Shown here piece after piece: positions 1 to 6,718 of a stretch of DNA of 13,025 nt. A model generated the notes under the pieces. It was not told the DNA's origin and searched no databases. It saw nothing but the letters and a program-made list of their open reading frames with translations. Source of the stretch: an uncultured Gemmatimonadales bacterium (GTDB lineage: Bacteria > Gemmatimonadota > Gemmatimonadetes > Longimicrobiales > Gaopeijiaceae); the NCBI GenBank assembly GCA_937983085.1, contig CALJKZ010000244.1:1-13025 (forward strand), given 5' to 3'. The position numbers were made by a program, and so were the translations under genes. How positions within the stretch are numbered: position 1 is the stretch's first letter; each line of letters opens with the position of its first letter.

Positions 1-342
1 CGTCAGCTCGTTGCCGCCCGACGGCGTGACGCCCGACGCGAAGTCGAGCGGCGCGAACTGGTCGAGCAAGGCGCGCACCGCGCGCAGTTCCTCCACCGAG
101 AGTTCGTACTGCAGGAGGTCTTGCAGTCCGAAGTGCGTGCGCGAGAGCACGGGGAACTCGGTGGCAAGCCGCGCCGCGTCTCGAAATGGGATGCTCCGCG
201 ACTCCGCGTCGATGACCTCGAGCGAGAGTCGGGCGAGCGGCAGCTGAAACTCCGAGAGGCCGGCCACGACGACGGACCGCGCCGGCTCAGGAATCTCGTT
301 GGCGATCTGCTCGTAGAACGACGGCTGGTGAAGTGAGCGCAT
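1..342 (-). CDS. Unknown protein, N-terminal 114 residues (runs off left edge)
   Basis: I do not recognise this protein. The minus-strand frame is open from the ATG at 342 to the window edge, giving 114 residues that begin MRSLHQPSFYEQIANEIPEP. An in-frame TAG lies four codons upstream of the ATG, so no ATG start lies further out. No strong Shine-Dalgarno is visible. The composition is that of a real, mostly helical soluble protein (segments LPLARLSLEVIDAES and LSVEELRAVRALLDQF). Competing frames over the same bases are Ser/Arg-rich, which is typical of shadow frames in GC-rich DNA. No signal peptide or membrane segment is seen. It diverges from the small gene at 622. The 3' part is missing, so no domain can be assigned. 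Confidence 0.7.
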   Translation of the reverse strand, partial: MRSLHQPSFYEQIANEIPEPARSVVVAGLSEFQLPLARLSLEVIDAESRSIPFRDAARLATEFPVLSRTHFGLQDLLQYELSVEELRAVRALLDQFAPLDFASGVTPSGGNELT

Positions 343-621
343 GCCCAGAGACTAGGTGCGCGAGCGACACTCCTGACGGCGAGTTCGAGGAATCCGGAGT
401 TTGCGGACTTTCCGTGGGGTGAGGGCCTGTTGCCCCCCAAGAGAGCCCTATCCGTGGCGACCGCTGCACGAACAACACGGCGACGTTCGAGCTGAGCGCT
501 TCCCGTAGACGCGCGGCGAACCGGCAGCGATCGCGGATCCTGTAGAGTCTCTTGGGCGGGTCGGGCAGACCCCCGCAGGAGCAGGACCGGAGAGCAACCG
601 ACATGAGAGCGAGGTGAACCG

Positions 622-840
622 ATGAGGCGACCGCCGCGAATGTCCCCTGAGTTGGAGCGCCTCGATGCCAGCGACGAGGTGAAGGTTCAGCTGGCGTGGG
701 TCGCGGAAGTGCAGGCCGGTCGCGCCAGCGTCTCCGATGCCAGCGCCGCTCTCGGAGTTGAGGAAGACGAGTTCCGACGTCTCCTGAGTCAGACGATCGA
801 CTCGATGCTGCGCGTGCTCGCCGAGGACCGCGACGAGTAG
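622..840 (+). CDS. Small unknown protein, 72 residues, possible helix-turn-helix
   Basis: A 72-residue acidic protein with a good ribosome-binding site, GAGGTGA at 611-617, just ahead of the ATG. Residues about 36-65 (VSDASAALGVEEDEFRRLLS and following) read like a helix-turn-helix, with the AALGV turn followed by a helix, but there is no wing or other domain, so DNA binding is only a guess. The stretch before it (LERLDASDEVKVQLAWVAEVQAG) is helical and amphipathic. No membrane segment or cysteine pair is present. It stands alone on the plus strand and converges on the basic protein gene at 990-1328. I cannot name the family. Confidence 0.65.
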   Translation: MRRPPRMSPELERLDASDEVKVQLAWVAEVQAGRASVSDASAALGVEEDEFRRLLSQTIDSMLRVLAEDRDE

Positions 841-909
841 CCACGGACCTCGGCCACCCTCTCCGAACGAGCACTGGGCGGGCGCCGCCCCGCGCAGACC
901 GGCTCACCC

Positions 910-948
910 GCGCGAAACGTCTCGCGCAAGGAGACCGGCGCATCGCCG
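910..948. terminator. Two small hairpins between convergent genes
   Basis: The 149-base gap between convergent genes holds two perfect inverted repeats. GCGCGA (910-915) pairs with TCGCGC (922-927) across a 6-base loop, and CGGCG (936-940) pairs with CGCCG (944-948) across CAT. Neither has a T-tract. They could end transcription from both sides, but short GC hairpins also arise by chance in this base composition. Confidence 0.3.
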
Positions 949-989
949 ACGGATGTCGAGGGGCAGTCGGATGGAGACCGCGCCGAACC

Positions 990-1328
990 CTAGAGCGACT
1001 TCTTCAGGGGCAGCCCCCGCCCCTTGCGGATGGCGTTGACGCGCGCCAGACGCCGCTCGTCTGTGAGGTTCGCCCAGGGGTTCTTGCGCTTCTTGCCGGA
1101 CTTGGTGCGCTTCGTCTTCTTCGCGGACGTCTTCGTCGACGCGGCCTTGCGACCGCGCTTGCCGCCGCGAGTCGCCTTCGCTCCGCCGGTTTCGCCCAGC
1201 ACACCGCGCAGCTCGGCAAGGGCACCCTCGCGCCCCTCGTCGCGCGCGGCGGCGACGAGTCGAGCCAATCCGTCGGTCAGTTCGTTCAGCAGCTCATCGG
1301 TGGACGCGGTCTTCTTCCTGCGGGGCAT
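990..1328 (-). CDS. Lysine-rich histone-H1-like small basic protein
   Basis: The 112-residue protein starts at the ATG at 1328, preceded by GGAG about 8 bases upstream. The frame stays open further upstream, but that extension is Arg-rich and has no ribosome-binding site. There are three parts: a helical N-terminus (about 8-47, with TDELLNELTDGLARLVAAAR), a Lys/Thr/Ser/Gly-rich disordered linker (about 48-81), and a conserved-looking C-terminus (82-112, KNPWANLTDERRLARVNAIR). Basic tails of this kind occur in bacterial H1-like, nucleoid-associated proteins, so a DNA-binding role is likely but unproven. The W-N-L-T-D-E-R-R end resembles short basic motifs at the ends of other small bacterial DNA-binding proteins. 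It lies downstream of and on the same strand as the DUF2924-like basic protein, 285 bases away. Confidence 0.75.
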   Translation of the reverse strand: MPRRKKTASTDELLNELTDGLARLVAAARDEGREGALAELRGVLGETGGAKATRGGKRGRKAASTKTSAKKTKRTKSGKKRKNPWANLTDERRLARVNAIRKGRGLPLKKSL

Positions 1329-1613
1329 CGAGATCTCCGTACGGGCTCCCTCATCTCGGACGGCGAGTGTACGCCGGCGGCATCCGTGAACGAGGTCTCG
1401 ACTCGCGGAGTGCCTCTCCTGTCGCCTGCGTGCCGTACGCTGCAATCGTCGAGGTTGGGCGACGCACGCCCGTAAAGCGGCTCCCCCTCACTCCACTCCC
1501 CTCTCCTTCAGCGAGAGTCCGCTTCCTCGACAGCCGCTCATTCGCGATGCCGTCGCCGTGTCACTCGCCGGGCAGGCGGAGGGCGTCGCAACCTCGTCCG
1601 CGCAGGCCGCGAC

Positions 1614-2042
1614 CTACGAGAGCCAGCGACGCCGAGACGTCGCTGGCGGGCGCACCGAGCGCGCGCAGCGCCCGCGCCACGTCGCGCCCCCTCCCTTCGC
1701 CTCGTTCAGCCGCAACCAGAAGAACCCGTTGATCGACTTGGCCCCGGTGATCGCCGACGCCAGCGCCGAGATCGAGCGATACTCCGTGCCCTCCCAGCGG
1801 AAGCCCCGCTGCAGGACGGTGACCTTGACGTCCCTGCCCTTGTAGGGCCGGACGATCTCGGTGCCCGCCGGCGGGAGCCGAGGATCGCGCGGGCGCTTGG
1901 GCGTCTCGGCCTTGGGCGCGGCGGTCCGCGTCGTCGCCGACGTCTTCGCCGTCAGCTTCTTGGCGGCCTTGCGGGGCGTGCGGCCGGTGGTCTTCCTGCT
2001 GCTCTTGCGGGTGGTTCCCGCCTTCGTGGTCTTCGTGCTCAT
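1614..2042 (-). CDS. DUF2924-type domain fused to an H1-like basic N-terminus
   Basis: The 142-residue protein starts at the ATG at 2042, with a near-perfect ribosome-binding site (AAGGAGGT, complement of 2049-2056) 6 bases upstream, so longer versions of the frame are rejected. Residues 1-57 are rich in Lys, Thr, Arg, Ala and Pro, like an H1 tail. Residues 58-111 match the C-terminal half of DUF2924: PAGTEIVRPYKGRDVKV, then GFRWEGTEYRSISALASAITG and an FFWLRL end, corresponding to the family pattern of a basic strand, a Tyr-Arg-Ser-(Leu/Ile)-Ser motif, Ile-Thr-Gly and a final Phe-Phe. DUF2924 proteins are common next to recombinases in mobile DNA; their function is not established. The usual helical N-terminal half is absent. 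The last about 28 residues are Arg-rich and overlap a strong hairpin, so may be unstructured. Confidence 0.8.
   Translation of the reverse strand: MSTKTTKAGTTRKSSRKTTGRTPRKAAKKLTAKTSATTRTAAPKAETPKRPRDPRLPPAGTEIVRPYKGRDVKVTVLQRGFRWEGTEYRSISALASAITGAKSINGFFWLRLNEAKGGGATWRGRCARSVRPPATSRRRWLS
1622..1647 (-). terminator. 10-bp perfect hairpin over the end of the DUF2924-like gene
   Basis: GCCAGCGACG (1622-1631) pairs perfectly with CGTCGCTGGC (1638-1647) around a 6-base loop. It lies within the last dozen codons of the basic DUF2924-like gene, whose stop is at 1614-1616. No T-tract follows on the minus strand. It may be an overlapping terminator or an mRNA-stabilising 3' hairpin. Confidence 0.4.
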
Positions 2043-2115
2043 GTCGGCACCTCCTTGTGGCGAGGACATTCGCTCTGGAGCGCGGAGTCCATCCAGTTGT
2101 GTCTGGACGAAATCG

Positions 2116-2147
2116 CCGCTCGCCGCGCCGCGCGGAGCGGCGAGCGG
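2116..2147. repeat. 11-bp inverted repeat in a divergent intergenic region
   Basis: CCGCTCGCCGC (2116-2126) and GCGGCGAGCGG (2137-2147) are perfect inverted copies separated by 10 bases. They lie between the divergent starts at 2042 (minus) and 2222 (plus), just upstream of the proposed plus-strand promoter. An operator for either gene or a leader hairpin for the minus-strand gene are both possible. The sequence does not decide. Confidence 0.45.
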
Positions 2148-2154
2148 TCCCAGG

Positions 2155-2183
2155 GTGACGCTCGATTCCCTCGACGCTATCCT
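2155..2183 (+). promoter_or_regulatory. Candidate sigma-70 type promoter for the exonuclease-BRCT gene
   Basis: GTGACG (2155-2160; compare TTGACA) and TATCCT (2178-2183; compare TATAAT) are 17 bases apart. Transcription would start near 2190, leaving a leader of about 30 bases before the GTG at 2222. The match is partial and GC-rich genomes give many such hits. Confidence 0.35.
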
Positions 2184-2221
2184 CGGGCGACGAGTCGATC
2201 GGGCCGTGATGGGGGTGTCTC

Positions 2222-3484
2222 GTGAGACGTGGTGAACCGGAGTTCGCGGTTGTGGACGTGGAGACAACGGGTCTGCACCCGGGATGGCACGACCGAGTGT
2301 GCGAGGTGGCCGTCGTGCGCATGAGTGCCGACGGCACGGTGCTGGACGAGTACTGCACGCTGGTCAATCCCGATCGCGATCTCGGCCCCACCGACATCCA
2401 CGGCCTGCGCGCGGGCGATGTGCTCGATGCGCCGCGATTCGAGGAGATCGCCGGCGCCGTCACACGACTGCTCGATGGCGCGATCTTCACGGCGCACAAC
2501 GTGGCCTTCGACGCGCGCTTCATCGACGCGGAGCTCGAGCGCATCGGCTGCACGCCGCCCGACTACCCGCGGCTCTGCACGATGCGCCTCGCCGCCGCCG
2601 CCGACCCTGCCGCTCCGTCTCGACGGCTCGATGACCTCTGCGCTCACTTCGGCGTCGCGCTCGAGGATCACCACTCCGCGCAGAGCGACGCGCGAGCCGC
2701 AGCGGCGCTCCTCATGCGCTGCCTCGATCGCGTAGGCGGGATCGCCGTGCTCATGGACGCGGCCGACACGTCGCTCGGTTGCCGATGGCCGAGCCTCCCC
2801 GTCGCGAGCGCCCCGCTCCTGCGAGAGCAGGCGGCCCGCGCACGCCGGGCCCCCTCATCGTTCATCGCCGAGCTGGTCGCGCGGCTACCGCGCGCGGCGG
2901 ACGCGGCGCACGAGACCGAGGCTTATCTCGCTCTGCTCGACCGTGCGCTGGAGGACCGCCGCGTCACCGGCGGCGAGGCCGAGCAGTTGATCTCCCTGGC
3001 GGAGATGGCTGGACTCTCCTGGCCGGAGGCCGCAGCCGCGCACGAGCGGTACCTGGACGAGCTGGTTCGACTGGCCCTCGCAGATGGCGTGGTGTCGGAA
3101 GCGGAGCGTGCGGACATCGAGGACGTGCGCAGGCTCCTCGGCATCCAACCCCAGCGGCTGGAGGAGATGACGAGCGTCGCCCGAGCCACTCCGCCTGCAC
3201 TCGACACCGCATCCGGGGGTGAGTGTCTCGACGGCCAGAAGGTGTGCTTCACGGGCGCGCTCACCTGCACGATCGACGGTAGCCCCATCGACCGCACATT
3301 GGCCACCCGCCTCGCGCAGGGCGCGGGGATGATCATCCGTACCGGCGTAAGCAGGAAGCTCGACGTGCTCGTCCTGGCAGACCCTGATTCGATGTCGAGC
3401 AAGGCCAAGAAGGCCCGCGCCCTCGGCGTGCGGCTCGTGGCAGAGCCGGTGTTCTGGCGGATGCTCGGGGTGCGAGTCGACTGA
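2222..3484 (+). CDS. DnaQ-like 3'-5' exonuclease with TerB-like region and C-terminal BRCT domain
   Basis: The 420-residue protein begins at GTG 2222, with G-rich sequence (GGGGGTG) just upstream; no other in-frame start fits the domain as well. Residues 8-170 are a DEDDh exonuclease: Exo I is VDVETTGL with D12 and E14, Exo II is HNVAFD with D97, and Exo III is H151-S-A-Q-S-D156. All catalytic residues are present, so it should remove nucleotides from DNA 3' ends. Residues about 225-315 are helical with two repeats of the type ADGVVSEAE, resembling a TerB (tellurite-resistance) fold. Residues about 336-418 are a BRCT domain (LDGQKVCFTGAL, then VSRKLDVLVLADP and EPVFW), a module that binds DNA ends or partner proteins. 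The likely role is DNA repair or processing in the cytoplasm rather than replicative proofreading. It reads away from the DUF2924-like gene. Confidence 0.93.
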   Translation: MRRGEPEFAVVDVETTGLHPGWHDRVCEVAVVRMSADGTVLDEYCTLVNPDRDLGPTDIHGLRAGDVLDAPRFEEIAGAVTRLLDGAIFTAHNVAFDARFIDAELERIGCTPPDYPRLCTMRLAAAADPAAPSRRLDDLCAHFGVALEDHHSAQSDARAAAALLMRCLDRVGGIAVLMDAADTSLGCRWPSLPVASAPLLREQAARARRAPSSFIAELVARLPRAADAAHETEAYLALLDRALEDRRVTGGEAEQLISLAEMAGLSWPEAAAAHERYLDELVRLALADGVVSEAERADIEDVRRLLGIQPQRLEEMTSVARATPPALDTASGGECLDGQKVCFTGALTCTIDGSPIDRTLATRLAQGAGMIIRTGVSRKLDVLVLADPDSMSSKAKKARALGVRLVAEPVFWRMLGVRVD

Positions 3485-3489
3485 CGCCT

Positions 3490-3514
3490 CGCGGCGACCG
3501 GCCCGACCGCCGCG
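3490..3514 (+). terminator. Hairpin directly after the exonuclease gene
   Basis: CGCGGCG (3490-3496) pairs perfectly with CGCCGCG (3508-3514) over an 11-base loop, starting 6 bases after the stop codon at 3482-3484. Only TT follows, so it is not a classic intrinsic terminator. Its place between convergent genes fits a transcription end point. Confidence 0.45.
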
Positions 3515-3632
3515 TTGACCTCAGTCGTCGGAGCCGTCCAACGCACGTGCCCGGCGTGGCGCGCTGCGCACCGTCGCCACCGCGCGAGTGTCCATCGCGT
3601 CGGGGGCGATGGCGTCGTCGCTGGCGACAGGA

Positions 3633-4379
3633 CTAATCGTTGTGCTCAAGACGCTCCGACACATCCTGAATCCACTCCCCGACAACGCGCGCGAACCCCT
3701 CAAGCACTCCAGCCGTCGCGATGACAACGGCGTGAAATCCGTGACGGGACTTGGTCTGTCGCCACTCCAGCGCGGCCTGCGAGATCTGCACCACATCGAG
3801 TTCGCCATTGCGCGCTAGCGTCGCCTCGAAGAGGTGGCCGTCGAGCACCACGCACGGCAGCACAACTCGCCGCTCCGGTCGCGTGTCGTCCGGGAGCCGA
3901 AACTGGTCGTGAACGACCGAGCGCGCGTACGCCGTCGCCTGCGAGACGGCGTCGTACGATCCGTCACGATCGCCCGACTTCGTGAACGCCGTCCGCACGG
4001 AGAACCCGGCGCGTGGCCCCGTCCTCATCAGCCCAGCGTGGCCATACTCCACAGCGGCCGCCTTCGGAGAGGCGTACGCCGCGCTCGCTGGCCACGTCTC
4101 GAAGCCGCGAGGCGCCGACTTCGAGAACACGACCCACGGCTTCGTCGACGTCTTGCACTCGATCGCGACTTCCACAAGCACGTCGCGCCGCCCCCTGGCG
4201 CGACGTCCGACGACGACGTCGATCTCGCGCCGCTTCTCCGGCTGCCGCGGGTCGGTGTAGTAGTCGCCTTGGCGTACCTCCAATCCCGTCCCTCGCATGG
4301 CCGCAGCCACGCGCAGTTCCAGCGGGAAGCCGCTCTCAGCCAGCCACTTGCTCACGCTCTCCTTCAGTTCGTCTGCCAC
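3633..4379 (-). CDS. PD-(D/E)XK superfamily nuclease, stand-alone
   Basis: A 248-residue protein starting at GTG 4379, with GGAGGAG seven bases upstream. The frame is open for another 118 codons upstream, but that stretch lacks a ribosome-binding site and overlaps the divergent DUF2188-type gene, so it is rejected. The nuclease signature is R51-E52-I53-D54, then V-A-I-E74-C75-K76 at the end of a hydrophobic strand (DVLVEVAIECKTSTKPWVVF). This gives the D...ExK metal site of restriction-endonuclease-fold proteins. The first 40 residues (ELKESVSKWLAESGFPLELR) resemble the helical N-terminus seen in Mrr-like or restriction-like enzymes. The substrate is unknown. It lies near the GHKL-nuclease fusion on the same strand, with a plus-strand small gene between them, so the two may be cargo of one island rather than one operon. 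The fold is likely; a defence role is inference. Confidence 0.85.
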   Translation of the reverse strand: MADELKESVSKWLAESGFPLELRVAAAMRGTGLEVRQGDYYTDPRQPEKRREIDVVVGRRARGRRDVLVEVAIECKTSTKPWVVFSKSAPRGFETWPASAAYASPKAAAVEYGHAGLMRTGPRAGFSVRTAFTKSGDRDGSYDAVSQATAYARSVVHDQFRLPDDTRPERRVVLPCVVLDGHLFEATLARNGELDVVQISQAALEWRQTKSRHGFHAVVIATAGVLEGFARVVGEWIQDVSERLEHND

Positions 4380-4484
4380 GTCGCCGCTCCTCCCACGACC
4401 TGCCTCGCCACCGCAAGGCGCGGCGCACCGTGATACCCTCACACGCGTGGAGCCTTCAAGCACCCGAGATCGAGGAGAGCGGAC

Positions 4485-4736
4485 ATGGCAGGCAAGGGCA
4501 GAGATCGAACGGTCTACCGTCGCGACGACAACCAGTGGGTGAACAAGCGCAACGATGCGAATCGCGCATCGTCCGTTCACCGCACTCAGCGCGAGGCGGA
4601 GCGCGCCGCCCGCGGCATGCTCCGCAACCAGGGCGGGGGCGAGCTCACCACGAAGGGGCGAGACGGCCGTATCCGCAGCAAGGACACGATTCCCCCCGGG
4701 AACGACCCCAACCCACCTCGGGACACCGAACACTAG
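4485..4736 (+). CDS. DUF2188-family small protein
   Basis: An 83-residue hydrophilic protein with a clear ribosome-binding site (GAGGAGA) ahead of the ATG at 4485. It has the family pattern throughout: an aromatic start (RTVYRRDDNQWVNKRNDA), then SSVHRTQREAERAARGMLRN, then GGGELTTKGRDGRIRSKDTI and an end of PPGNDPNPPRDTEH. I recognise this as DUF2188, short proteins found widely in soil bacteria and sometimes in phages. The function is not established; the fold is a small alpha/beta unit with no catalytic motif. It diverges from the nuclease at 4379, leaving 105 bases for two promoters, and converges on the GHKL gene, leaving 41 bases. The good conservation says it is intact. Confidence 0.9.
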   Translation: MAGKGRDRTVYRRDDNQWVNKRNDANRASSVHRTQREAERAARGMLRNQGGGELTTKGRDGRIRSKDTIPPGNDPNPPRDTEH

Positions 4737-4749
4737 GCACGCGAGCCGG

Positions 4750-4767
4750 GCCGCCGAGTGCGGCGGC
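4750..4767. terminator. Hairpin in the 41-base gap between convergent genes
   Basis: GCCGCC (4750-4755) pairs with GGCGGC (4762-4767) across a 6-base loop, between the DUF2188-type stop (4736) and the GHKL-nuclease stop (4778-4780). It has no T-tract. Its placement suggests a bidirectional terminator. Confidence 0.4.
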
Positions 4768-4777
4768 GTGCGACCAG

Positions 4778-6718
4778 CTACGCGCCTTCGTCGAACAGCG
4801 CCGCCTGTCCGCCCCCGTGTAGGACGGCCTCGACTTCTGGATCCGGACGAGGAGAGACACGCTCTAGGCGGCGTTGGAGGTTGAACGTGCGCGCCCGTGC
4901 GCGCGCAAGCACCGTGTCGAACGGCAGCGGCCGCACGACGATCTGCTCGCGTTCCCCGTACTTCGCGACGCTCACACTGGGTCCTAGCGTGCTGCCAAGC
5001 AGATACACCTCGATCTCGGTCGACTCACGGACGTGGCCGCGACGTTGGATCGCGATTGCGTAGTCCCGTGCCTGATCTAGGTTCTGCATCGTCAGGTCCT
5101 GCTGACCTCGCTTCAGCTCGATGATGACGACCTTGCGGATCCCGTCGATCTCTCCGTCGGCGCCGTAGCTGTCGGCCGCATACGCACCCACGGACACATT
5201 CGGCAGCGCGACCAGGTCCGGGCGCCTTCTGCCAGCCGCGGCGACGCCGCCGAGGACTTCTCGGACTACCGTGGTGAGCGTCCGGTTGGCGACGAACTCA
5301 ACGGATTCGTACTCGGGCCCGAACATCCACAGCCCGCGCTCGAACAGCGGCTGGATATCCTGGAGCTCCCGCGCACCTGGCGTCGCGACGATCGACGCCA
5401 GCCGCTCGAGGAGCCTGAGCCGCTTCTGCAACTCGTCGAGCACGATCTCGGCGCGACTTGCAGTCCACTCCTCCATCAGTCGATTCCACTTGTCCAGGTC
5501 GTCTGCAGAGCAGCGAGCGAGCTGCCCCAGGAGGTCGTAACCGGACCGAGCACTCTCCAGTTTTGCAAGCACCTCGACGGTCAACGTCAGGTCGCGTTGG
5601 CTCATGCTCGGGCAGCGCTCCTGGATCTCATCGACGAACTGTCCGATGACGCGCTTCGACCGGACGGGGAGTTCTCCCAGCACCTTCCGATGTCGCTCCA
5701 GGACGCGCGTCTTCGCCGCCTTGCGCGAGCCGGCGAGTTCGTCTCGTAGCACTCGGCGCACGTACTGGAGCACCGCGTCCCGAACCAGCGTCACCGCGTT
5801 GGAGCTGTGGAACCCCGACCAGTCGGCCTTGACCGCGTTGAGCTCCTCGAGTGGGTCCGCCTCGACGATGAAGCTGAACCGCTTCGCTTCCGCCGTGCGT
5901 CCATCGAGGATCGCACCGTCGCCGTCGAGGTTCTCCCAGCTCGGGCTTCCCACCATCCGGCGACGAACCCACCACGTGACGCCGCGGAGGTGCGTCGTAC
6001 GGTCATGTTCCCTTCCGTCGAGCAGATGGACTGTGATCTCCCCGACGCCCTCCACGGGGAACTGATCCGTACGACGGCCATCGAAGTCCAACAGGCTCAC
6101 ACGTTGATTGTCGACGACCACCTCGAAGTGCGGATCGACGAGGAACTTCGACCCGATGACGTCGCGGACGTCCTGAGCCTCGAGTTCGCGGCGGTGGGCA
6201 ACCAGGGAGATGCGCGTCCCGTGCCCCGATCGCTCGGCGGTGCCTTTCAATGTGATGCGAAATGGACGGGAGCGGTCGACGTCCTCGCGAGCGACCTCAG
6301 CGGACGCCTGTATCCCGTCACGCCATGTCTCGACCGTGTAGGTGTCCGAGAAGAAGAACCCGGCGAACCGCCCCTTGCCATTGCGACCGAACGCGCGGCG
6401 GTGGCCGCCACTGGCTCCGTCGGGAAACTCCACATCGACGCCCTGCTCCGCGCGGCGGTCGTAGTTGAGCGTGCGCCACCGACGATCCAGCTCGCTCGCT
6501 GTCATGCCGATGCCGTCGTCCTGTACTGCCAGGTGCTCTCCGGGCTCGGATGGCCACTCGATCTCAACCCGCGTAGCGCCCGCATCGTACGCATTGGCAA
6601 CGAGCTCCATGATCGCCGTCCGCGCGTCGGAGATGATCTGTCCAGCGTGGTCATCAAGGAAGCGCGACTCGAACAGGAACGGCGCGGAGTCCGCGGCGCG
6701 CGGTGCATCGATCGACAT
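4778..6718 (-). CDS. GHKL (MORC-like) ATPase fused to a C-terminal PD-(D/E)XK nuclease domain
   Basis: A 646-residue protein whose start at ATG 6718 is fixed by an AGGAGGT site (complement of 6726-6732) 7 bases upstream. The N-terminal 1-240 is a Bergerat-fold ATPase: E38-L-V-A-N42 (N box, with DA at 45-46), DDGIGM (67-72), GRNGKGRFAG (111-120) and GHGTRISL (165-172). All four ATP-site motifs are intact. Residues about 240-300 resemble the transducer segment of MutL/MORC/Hsp90 proteins, ending in a Lys (K298) in NAVKADWSG. Residues 310-460 are helical, probably coiled coil. Residues about 465-600 form a nuclease domain: R-R-P500-D501, then VVIIE534-L-K536-RG, then QNLDQARDYA. This matches PD-(D/E)XK and resembles the Shedu nuclease. 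It should work as an ATP-gated, dimerising nuclease. Families of this design are known in restriction-like defence neighbourhoods; an anti-phage role here is inferred. Confidence 0.92.
   Translation of the reverse strand: MSIDAPRAADSAPFLFESRFLDDHAGQIISDARTAIMELVANAYDAGATRVEIEWPSEPGEHLAVQDDGIGMTASELDRRWRTLNYDRRAEQGVDVEFPDGASGGHRRAFGRNGKGRFAGFFFSDTYTVETWRDGIQASAEVAREDVDRSRPFRITLKGTAERSGHGTRISLVAHRRELEAQDVRDVIGSKFLVDPHFEVVVDNQRVSLLDFDGRRTDQFPVEGVGEITVHLLDGREHDRTTHLRGVTWWVRRRMVGSPSWENLDGDGAILDGRTAEAKRFSFIVEADPLEELNAVKADWSGFHSSNAVTLVRDAVLQYVRRVLRDELAGSRKAAKTRVLERHRKVLGELPVRSKRVIGQFVDEIQERCPSMSQRDLTLTVEVLAKLESARSGYDLLGQLARCSADDLDKWNRLMEEWTASRAEIVLDELQKRLRLLERLASIVATPGARELQDIQPLFERGLWMFGPEYESVEFVANRTLTTVVREVLGGVAAAGRRRPDLVALPNVSVGAYAADSYGADGEIDGIRKVVIIELKRGQQDLTMQNLDQARDYAIAIQRRGHVRESTEIEVYLLGSTLGPSVSVAKYGEREQIVVRPLPFDTVLARARARTFNLQRRLERVSPRPDPEVEAVLHGGGQAALFDEGA

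Noticed and set aside
603..617. A four-codon micro-ORF (ATG AGA GCG AGG TGA) overlapping the ribosome-binding site of the 622-840 gene
   Set aside because: It could act as a leader peptide, but it is so short that chance explains it, and it has no ribosome-binding site of its own.
287..943. Long minus-strand open frame of 218 codons
   Set aside because: Arg/Ser/Pro-rich product lying antisense to a small gene with a good ribosome-binding site; typical shadow frame in GC-rich DNA.
3990..3997. A lone CGTCCGCA, the same 8-mer as in the palindrome cluster
   Set aside because: Single copy inside the nuclease gene with no partner nearby; expected by chance at this base composition.
4380..4733. 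Upstream extension of the stand-alone nuclease by 118 residues
   Set aside because: It would run antisense through the conserved DUF2188-type gene, and GTG 4379 has a strong ribosome-binding site.
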